Below are positions 7,535 to 13,096 of a DNA stretch of 13,096 nt, one piece after another; within the stretch, counting starts at the first letter, position 1, and every line of letters begins with the position of its first letter. The DNA comes from Hohaiivirga sp031547465 (GTDB taxonomy: Bacteria; Pseudomonadota; Alphaproteobacteria; Rhizobiales; Beijerinckiaceae). A program made the translations under genes and the position numbers. The notes beneath the pieces are model-generated. The model saw nothing but the letters and a program-made list of their open reading frames with translations, searched no databases and had not been told where the DNA came from. The stretch spans positions 1 through 13,096 of the forward strand of contig JAVBRX010000090.1 of assembly GCA_031547465.1 (NCBI GenBank), given 5' to 3'.

Positions 7535-9253
7535 TTACCGCGCTCTCCCATCAGTTTCGCGCAACCGTTTGACGAATGTGCCCGTTGCGACCTGAGCCTT
7601 GATCTTGGCGATAATTCCATCCGCCTCGGCGCCGATCCGCTCGATCTCAGCCGAATAAACTTCCCGTTCAGCGTTCAGCATTTCCGTCAGCGGGCGCTTG
7701 TTGAGGGTGTATTCCTGCCAATACAGGTCACGCGACGACCGCGACAGAGAGATCACCTGATCGTAAGCCTTGGTACGAGCCAAAGCCCCGCTCGATTGTG
7801 TATCGGCGGACGCCAGAGCAGACCGGGTCAGCAACTGTTGGTTTTCAAACTCTTTCATCGCAGCGTTACGCTCCGCCTCGGCAGACCCCACGCGGTACCC
7901 GGCACGATTGCCGAGCGAAAAGTCGCCGCCGAGCGACAAACCGTAAAATGCACTGTCATTCGTGTTCTTTCCGCCGGTAGAGAACGACTTGCTGGCGCTA
8001 AAGCTGATGGATGGATACCGTTCAGCCTTCGCCTGCGCGAGCTTCGCTTCGGCAGCAGCGACTGCGCTCTTTGCGGCCAGAATAGCCGGCGTCCGCTCGA
8101 TATTCCGATCACCACCGTTGAGACGCGAGACCAAAGCATTAATTCCCGGCAAATCTGTGACAGAAGTCGGACGAATACCAATGATCTCCGCCAGTTCACC
8201 CGCCGCGAGATCGAACTGCGTTTTCGCCTTGAGCTGATTGACGGTAGCGTTTTGCAGGCTGATATCGGCGTGATTGAGGTCCGAAGCATCCGACAAACCG
8301 GCCTTCACTCGATCGGCGATCATGTCGCGGGTCTTGCGCAGACTTTCATACTGCTTGCTTGACGCGGCAATCGTCGCCTGGGCAGCAGACAGATCAACGT
8401 AATGCTGCGCCACGGCAAACGACGTGACTTCGATAGTATTGTCATACACATGGCGCTGCCGGGCCAGAGTCGCATCGGCAGCAGCAATGGCACTGGGCGT
8501 GCGCCCGAAATCGTAAATCAACTGCGAACCGCTGATCGTTCCGATCAACCCGGTGCTACTACCGGTATCGCCGAAGCTCGATCCATAACCCGGGCGGGCA
8601 TTATACTGAATATCCGGGAACCAAGCAGTCTTGGCAACGGAAAGCTCGGATGCGCTTTGAGCCACGACAGCTTCGGCACGCCCCACATCCGGATGGCGGG
8701 CAATCGACACCCCGACTGCATCGGTCAACGTCAAAGATGTCGCCGACACACGGCGAACCGCCCGCGCACCGAATTGCCGCGGATCGGACGCAGCATCCTG
8801 CGCCATAGCCGACGGCGATTGCGGCACGTCCGCGAGGGATGACGACCGCCCCCCCCGCGCCGACGGCCCCATCCCCGGCAACTGCCCGAAAACCGAATCG
8901 GAAAGAACCCCCTTGGCCACACCACGAGCAGACGAAGACTGAGAGGAAGACGCCGCAGAGGAATCCTGACCGGACACACCTTGAGATCGCGCAGAAGAAG
9001 CAGCCAATCCCCCCTGCGACCGACTTCCACCAGCACACCCAGCAATACTGAGCGCGACGGCGACTGCCGCCAGAATCATAAACACACGCCCCGCCAGATC
9101 CCGCTGTCCGGAGCGGGGCTGCAGGCGCGATCGCCTGAATTTACCCACGGAGACACTACCTGCACTTCTCACCAGGGACACACCACCAGGAAGAGGCGCT
9201 ACTCTCTCACCACCGGAATCAGAAACTGGAAATCCCTGAAACAAAAAAGCCAT
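7535..9253 (-). CDS. TolC-like outer-membrane factor of the type I secretion system, with lipobox and Ser-rich linker
   Basis: This should be the outer-membrane channel partner of the ABC exporter and HlyD-type adaptor (BapB/LapE position). From about residue 173 on it shows two tandem outer-membrane efflux protein repeats: SLTLTDAVGVSIARHPDVGRAEA near the start, then helical and beta segments such as GSQLIYDFGRT and GLSLGGDFSLGNRAG. Upstream is an extended N-terminus: a basic stretch, a hydrophobic segment, and lipobox IAGC with Cys73, followed by about 95 residues rich in Ser, Gly, Ala and Gln. The start is uncertain. ATG at 9253 gives 572 aa. GTG at 9148, with AGGT 9 nt upstream, keeps the basic n-region. 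ATG at 9079 begins inside the hydrophobic segment with no positive charge before it, which is unlikely for a signal peptide. An 8-G run occurs in the linker at 8849-8856. It ends directly at the ABC start codon. Confidence 0.88.
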   Translation of the reverse strand: MAFLFQGFPVSDSGGERVAPLPGGVSLVRSAGSVSVGKFRRSRLQPRSGQRDLAGRVFMILAAVAVALSIAGCAGGSRSQGGLAASSARSQGVSGQDSSAASSSQSSSARGVAKGVLSDSVFGQLPGMGPSARGGRSSSLADVPQSPSAMAQDAASDPRQFGARAVRRVSATSLTLTDAVGVSIARHPDVGRAEAVVAQSASELSVAKTAWFPDIQYNARPGYGSSFGDTGSSTGLIGTISGSQLIYDFGRTPSAIAAADATLARQRHVYDNTIEVTSFAVAQHYVDLSAAQATIAASSKQYESLRKTRDMIADRVKAGLSDASDLNHADISLQNATVNQLKAKTQFDLAAGELAEIIGIRPTSVTDLPGINALVSRLNGGDRNIERTPAILAAKSAVAAAEAKLAQAKAERYPSISFSASKSFSTGGKNTNDSAFYGLSLGGDFSLGNRAGYRVGSAEAERNAAMKEFENQQLLTRSALASADTQSSGALARTKAYDQVISLSRSSRDLYWQEYTLNKRPLTEMLNAEREVYSAEIERIGAEADGIIAKIKAQVATGTFVKRLRETDGRAR

Positions 9254-9860
9254 CGACTTCGCCCTTACTCAGCGCCGCTCACAACGCCTCACGAACCGAC
9301 ACCATCAAGACGGAACTTTGGGACCGAACCCGCCACCCTGCTTTTCAGACGAAGAAGGACAGATTTTCCGCCATCACGATTCGTAAACCATAATTGCAAT
9401 ATCAACCCTATTTTGGTTAACAAACCCGAAACACAGGCGCTTCCGGACAGACATTCCGTCTGCGAACCGAAGGCAGGAGCAGATATTTCTGCTGCCAGCA
9501 ATGCTTTAAAAATTATGAGCTTGGCTGACCCGCAGGCGAAGATTTGCACACACGAGAAGCGGGAACAGCAGAAGAAAGACCCGCTTTGGGCAGTGGATTT
9601 ATATTCTCCTCAATCATCACAACGAACCTGCCTCCATAGCCCATTCGCGGAGCCTGCCTTATAAAAAAACTGTAACCGGGGCTTTACGGAAAGCTGGCCA
9701 GCTCTATCTCCTCTCCTGAGGCCGTTTCGTGGGCGCAGGAAACCATCCCCCCGGTTCCCTCGAACGCTTGCGATACGGCTGGCATGGCTGACCTGACCGC
9801 CTGTTCCCGCTCCACCCCCGGGCTGGCGCATCGGTCAGGCCCCATGAAAACAATGCCCCA
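9254..9860. other. Spacer between the adhesin terminator and the secretion operon, no convincing gene
   Basis: About 600 bp without a gene I can support. It should carry the promoter of the TolC-ABC-HlyD operon. The part near 9360-9530 is richer in A+T than its surroundings, and a TATAAG at 9658-9663 (minus strand) resembles a -10 box but has no good -35 partner. A perfect 12-bp palindrome AGCTGGCCAGCT lies at 9692-9703. Short open frames here have no ribosome-binding site or recognisable product. Confidence 0.5.
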
Positions 9861-9895
9861 TAGAAAAAGGGCGGCGGGGTTTTGCCCCGCCGCCC
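9861..9895 (-). terminator. Strong intrinsic terminator after the adhesin gene
   Basis: GGGCGGCGGGG (9869-9879) pairs perfectly with CCCCGCCGCCC (9885-9895), an 11-bp stem that is entirely G+C. On the minus strand it is followed immediately by TTTTTCTA. Position, about 40 bp past the adhesin stop, and the T-tract both indicate Rho-independent termination of the adhesin transcript. Confidence 0.92.
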
Positions 9896-9903
9896 GGATG
9901 ATT

Positions 9904-9923
9904 GCAGGCCGTTTCCGGCCTGC
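9904..9923 (-). other. Second hairpin between the adhesin stop and its terminator
   Basis: GCAGGCCG (9904-9911) and CGGCCTGC (9916-9923) form an 8-bp stem with loop TTTC, 9 bp after the adhesin stop codon. It has no T-tract of its own. It probably reinforces termination or protects the 3' end of the very long mRNA. Confidence 0.6.
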
Positions 9924-9931
9924 CGTCCCGG

Positions 9932-12900
9932 TTAAAGGACGATCTGGTGGTTGGCCAGCAGCTCTTCGAGGCTGGTCTGGACGTTGTTCAGCGTCACCAG
10001 AACCGTCGAGCTGTAAGCTCCCCCCGCGCCGTCGCGGTCGATGCTGACAACCGTGTTGGCGCCGCTCACCGTCACCGACAGATAGCTGGCGACCTGGTCG
10101 CCCGCATCGATGGTCGGCACACCGTTGATGTAGTGCGCCGCACCATCGCCATCCGCAACATAGCCCTTCAGCAGGTCATGCACGTTGATGCGGTCGGCAT
10201 TCGCCGTCGCCTCGTAGAGGCCAACTTTGAAGCCGTTGACGATATCCGACCCGTTGCCGCCTGTGCCGTCAGAGTCGGTCTGGACATGATACATGATCGT
10301 GTCGTTACCGCCCTTGGTCAGGTTGAACGTATCGTTGCCGCCACGGCCATCGAAGATATTATTGCCGGCACTGTCGGTGAACGTATCGTTGCCGCTGCCG
10401 CCAGCCAGTCCCTCGATATTGTGGAACGTCGCGGTGTTGTAGCCGGTGTTCTGCGCCGTCGCCTTGCTCAGGTCGACGGTCAGCGCCGTCGAACCGGCGA
10501 GCTTGAAGTCAACGATATCCTCGCCGCCGGTGTTGTTCCACACCCGCATGCCGGAGATCGTCTCCGTGCCGCCGCTACCTTCGTAGATGTTGGTGCCCTT
10601 GGAGGCGAAGAACGTGTCGTTATAACCGGTGCCGACAATGCCACCGGCAATGTTGGCGTTGTTGGCATCGTTGGTGCCTTCCGCCGTCAGTACGTAAGCA
10701 TGGTTGGCTTCCCCGGCCTTGAGGCCGCCCCACGCCGTGTTGACATGCTCGATAGTGTTGGTGCCAACCGAGGCCACACCGCCGACATCATGCGATGCGC
10801 CATTGACGCTACGCAGCAGCACGAGGCTGTAGGTTTCGTCCGGGTTTAGACCGTAGAAATCGACGATAGCCGTCGAATCGTTAGTCTGGTTGCCGGATTG
10901 CGGGTTGAGTATCTGCGTCGAAACCACCTTGCCGGAAGAATCAACCAGTTGCACCGTATTACCGAACAAGGAGTTGATGCCGTTCTGGTCGAGAATACGG
11001 AAGTGCAGGCTGGTGCCATCGGCAACCGTATTCTTGTTCTTGATATACTGCGTATGCCCCTGAAGGGTGAACGCAAGCAGATCCTTGGCGCCGTCCCAGT
11101 CGACGTCGATGGCTATGCCACCTGTCACCGGGTCGGCGTTCGATCCGATGGTCGTTTTGCCGACCTGTGTCAGCAGATTGGTGGTCGTGAAGCTCACCGT
11201 ACCGCTCGACGTGTTGGTGTAGAGGTTGATCGGCCCGGTTTGCGCCGCACTGGTGACACCGCCGGCAAGGTCGGTCGCACCGCGCATACCCGGCAGTTCG
11301 ATGACGTCCATCTTGCCGTCGTGGTTCCAGTCGAGCGCCAACGAGGCACCCGCCGCGATGGTGTCGTTGAACGTATACATTCCTGACGCCTTCGGAGTGC
11401 CGATGCCATCATTATTAGCGTCGTCGAAGGCCAGCTTGCCAGTACCGTCGTTGAAGTAAATGCGACTGTTATACTCCGCAGCACTGTTGCTCGCCGTGGT
11501 ATCGGCTGTCGGGCTTTCACTGCCGCGACCCAGGAACAGATCCATATAGCCATCGCCATTGAAATCGGCCCAGGTCATGGCAACACCGTTGCCCACGGCT
11601 GGATCGACATCGCCCCCACCCATCTGGAAAACGTTCTCGACGATCTGCTTGACCTCCCAACTATCATGGTCGGTCTGATTGACGACCACCAGGCGCGATC
11701 CATTGGTGCTGCGCGCCGCCGTAGAGTCGGTCGCGCCGGGAGCATCGATGCGGTTGCCGTCCGCAACGATGTTCTTGCTGTGCATCACGAAATCGACCCG
11801 ACCGTCGTTGTTCAGATCGACACCCGAAAGTTCCATGTCGGGCTGTGCCTGATCGAGGCCGATCGGTTGATGGGAACTATTCGCAGCATAGTCGGTTGCG
11901 AAGGTTCCATCCTTGTCCATTCCGAAAATGGTACCATCATGGTTGAGAACGATCTGCGAGCCGTACCCACCACGGATTGCGCTATCGTTCGGTGTCTGAT
12001 CGCCGATCACCATATCGACGAACCCATCGCCATTCTTGTCGATGGCGACGATACCGCCATACCAGCTCCAGGTATTGGCGCTGCCATCCGTGTTCGCATC
12101 GCCCGCGAATTCGCCCGTCTGTGGCGCATTGGTGAAGGCACCCACCTGATAGGCTTTGTAGGTGCTTCCATCAAAATAGAACATCTGCTGGCCATCGTCA
12201 TAGTTGCTGTCGACCGTGAACAGATCCATATGGCCGTCACGATTGTAATCGATGAAGGTCGCATTCTGGACGAAGTTATTGGCAGAATAACCCGTACCAC
12301 CCCTGTTGCTGAGCAGGGCTGTAGGATTGAACTTGCCGAGTGTCGAATCCGAGGTCGCTGTGGAATCCAGCATGGTCTGGTTGGAGTGGATCCGCCATAG
12401 GCCGTTCTCACCGATGGTGACGGCAGTCGCCTTCTGGTCTGGATCAGCCCCACCGGCGGTAATGTTGACCTCCGGTTGCGGTGAGACATGTAGTTCGCCC
12501 GACGTGTCGTCGGCGACGATCAGCGTACCATCGGCACCCTTCACCTCGGCAACAACATCGTATTTGATACCGACATTCACTGCTCCGGCGGGCAGGGCAT
12601 CGCTATCCGGGATTTGCAATGCCCAGGACTGGTTCTTGGTGTCGACCGCCACTTCGCCGGTCTTCGACGAGTAGGTCTTACCATTGACCGTCACCTCGAT
12701 ATATTCGCCCTCTTCAAGGGTGAACGGCATCGTACCCTTGATGAGCGGCGTCGTATCCAGGGTATCCTGCGGCGTCACGGTCACGGTGAAGTCGACCGTG
12801 ATGGTGAAGTTGTTGGATACCGTCCCTTCGACACTGCCGCTGTTAGCCACCACCGCCTTGTAGGTATGGGTGCTGTTATCCTTCAGATCCGGGATGTCGA

Positions 12901-13096
12901 ACGTCCACTTCTTCGGGTCCGTCCCGTCGATGGTGGCGGTGCCGACCAGCGTCGAACCGTCGTAGATGCGCAGTTCCTCGCCGGTTCCGAGCGCCTGGCT
13001 CAACGTGCCGTTGAGCGTCGGTCTGCGGTCGTCGGTGGTCGTGCCGGAACCGAAGTTGCCCTGCGTGACGCCGACATCGTCGGTGTAGTTGGAGAT
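9932..13096 (-). CDS. BapA-like giant RTX adhesin secreted by the type I system (C-terminal 1054 aa, 5' end beyond window)
   Basis: A cell-surface adhesin for attachment and biofilm formation is the likely product. The reading frame is open through base 13096, so the start and probably many Ig-like repeats lie outside. In visible numbering, residues 1-101 are a Bap-type Ig-like repeat (TDDVGVTQGNFG...TDDRRPTLNGTLSQ), and residues 102-205 a second Ig-like region. Residues about 225-690 form an FG-GAP/VCBS-like region with six regularly spaced calcium loops. RTX-type glycine-aspartate nonapeptides (GGSGNDTFT, DGRGGNDTF, GGNDTI) occur at 899-934, with degenerate copies near 822-847. The last 85 residues, from RINVHDLLKGY to a hydrophobic IVL end, look like the C-terminal secretion signal of large type I-secreted adhesins. 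There is no cysteine in the visible part, as is usual for this class. Its own terminator follows, and the three exporter genes lie downstream on the same strand, as in bapABCD. Confidence 0.93.
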   Translation of the reverse strand: MSNYTDDVGVTQGNFGSGTTTDDRRPTLNGTLSQALGTGEELRIYDGSTLVGTATIDGTDPKKWTFDIPDLKDNSTHTYKAVVANSGSVEGTVSNNFTITVDFTVTVTPQDTLDTTPLIKGTMPFTLEEGEYIEVTVNGKTYSSKTGEVAVDTKNQSWALQIPDSDALPAGAVNVGIKYDVVAEVKGADGTLIVADDTSGELHVSPQPEVNITAGGADPDQKATAVTIGENGLWRIHSNQTMLDSTATSDSTLGKFNPTALLSNRGGTGYSANNFVQNATFIDYNRDGHMDLFTVDSNYDDGQQMFYFDGSTYKAYQVGAFTNAPQTGEFAGDANTDGSANTWSWYGGIVAIDKNGDGFVDMVIGDQTPNDSAIRGGYGSQIVLNHDGTIFGMDKDGTFATDYAANSSHQPIGLDQAQPDMELSGVDLNNDGRVDFVMHSKNIVADGNRIDAPGATDSTAARSTNGSRLVVVNQTDHDSWEVKQIVENVFQMGGGDVDPAVGNGVAMTWADFNGDGYMDLFLGRGSESPTADTTASNSAAEYNSRIYFNDGTGKLAFDDANNDGIGTPKASGMYTFNDTIAAGASLALDWNHDGKMDVIELPGMRGATDLAGGVTSAAQTGPINLYTNTSSGTVSFTTTNLLTQVGKTTIGSNADPVTGGIAIDVDWDGAKDLLAFTLQGHTQYIKNKNTVADGTSLHFRILDQNGINSLFGNTVQLVDSSGKVVSTQILNPQSGNQTNDSTAIVDFYGLNPDETYSLVLLRSVNGASHDVGGVASVGTNTIEHVNTAWGGLKAGEANHAYVLTAEGTNDANNANIAGGIVGTGYNDTFFASKGTNIYEGSGGTETISGMRVWNNTGGEDIVDFKLAGSTALTVDLSKATAQNTGYNTATFHNIEGLAGGSGNDTFTDSAGNNIFDGRGGNDTFNLTKGGNDTIMYHVQTDSDGTGGNGSDIVNGFKVGLYEATANADRINVHDLLKGYVADGDGAAHYINGVPTIDAGDQVASYLSVTVSGANTVVSIDRDGAGGAYSSTVLVTLNNVQTSLEELLANHQIVL
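10295..10402 (-). repeat. RTX nonapeptide repeats in the adhesin
   Basis: The encoded stretch at visible residues 899-934 contains three copies of the G-G-x-G-x-D-type calcium-binding motif (GGSGNDTFT, DGRGGNDTF, KGGNDTI). Such repeats fold on calcium after export and sit just before the C-terminal secretion signal. The array is short, as in BapA/LapA-like adhesins. Confidence 0.85.
11081..12250 (-). repeat. Six FG-GAP/VCBS-like calcium-loop repeats in the adhesin
   Basis: Six D-x-(N/D)-x-D-G-x-x-D loops start at visible residues 283, 353, 427, 511, 589 and 664: DYNRDGHMD, DKNGDGFVD, DLNNDGRVD, DFNGDGYMD, DWNHDGKMD and DVDWDGAKD. Intervals of 70-84 residues match beta-propeller blades of the integrin-alpha/FG-GAP type. 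Weaker Asp/Asn-Gly loops (DDANNDGIG, GDANTDGSAN) lie between them. Confidence 0.85.

Noticed and set aside
9289..9549. GTG-started minus-strand frame of 86 codons with a hydrophobic beginning
   Set aside because: No Shine-Dalgarno sequence, rare start codon, no recognisable family, and it overlaps the probable promoter region of the exporter operon.
9513..9617. Small minus-strand frame of 34 codons (MIEENINPLPKAG...)
   Set aside because: No good ribosome-binding site and no conservation evidence available; too short to separate from chance.
8981..9664. Plus-strand open frame of 227 codons crossing the start of the outer-membrane factor gene
   Set aside because: Thr/Pro/Arg-rich, no ribosome-binding site noted and half of it is antisense to the Ser-rich linker.
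9902..10849. Plus-strand open frame of 315 codons antisense to the adhesin
   Set aside because: It lies wholly within the well-supported adhesin gene, is rich in Arg/Val/Ala as expected for a reverse-strand shadow of Asp/Gly/Thr codons, and has no recognisable domain.
12971..13003. Apparent adhesin start at the TTG at 13003
   Set aside because: The frame continues without a stop to 13096 and encodes the first half of the same Ig-like repeat, so the gene is cut by the window rather than starting here.

Overview
The window is a 13.1-kb piece of a proteobacterial genome in which every gene I can support lies on the minus strand. An alphaproteobacterium is most likely, because NorC and NorB read like those of rhizobial and Paracoccus-type denitrifiers, but I cannot name a genus. 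Two unrelated functional blocks stand side by side. No tRNA, rRNA, insertion sequence or CRISPR array is visible.

Block 1 (about 1-3690) is the operon for the cytochrome c-dependent nitric oxide reductase, read right to left as norC (3398-2934), norB (2921-1569), norQ (1421-627) and the first 200 codons of norD (601 to the window edge). All haem and FeB ligands of NorB and the haem c site of NorC are present. NorQ (an AAA+ ATPase) and NorD (a VWA-domain partner) activate the enzyme. Upstream of norC lie a perfect NNR/DNR/FNR-type palindrome (TTGAC-N4-GTCAA, 3673-3686) and a one-mismatch second copy (3645-3658). Both sit in a very A+T-rich stretch, so the operon is probably switched on by NO or low oxygen. 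A perfect 9-bp hairpin separates norB from norQ.

Block 2 (3881-13096) is a giant-adhesin and type I secretion locus, read right to left. It starts with the C-terminal 1054 residues of a BapA-like adhesin: an Ig-like repeat, an FG-GAP/VCBS calcium-loop region, RTX nonapeptides and a C-terminal secretion signal. Strong tandem hairpins follow, then a spacer of about 0.6 kb without a convincing gene. After that come a TolC-like outer-membrane factor with a lipoprotein-type signal, an ABC exporter with a C39-like N-terminal domain lacking cysteine, and an HlyD-type membrane fusion protein. The block closes with an intrinsic terminator at 3881-3918. The order adhesin, OMP, ABC, MFP is that of bapABCD-type loci. 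The three transporter genes should form the envelope-spanning channel that exports the adhesin for attachment and biofilm formation.

Both blocks are recognisable families, and I do not see an undescribed system. The points most worth a second look are the paired NNR boxes with a long norC leader in an island of about 83% A+T, two 8-nt G tracts (one in the norC ribosome-binding region, one inside the outer-membrane factor gene), the lipobox plus Ser-rich linker on the outer-membrane factor, and the propeller-like calcium-loop module near the adhesin C-terminus.
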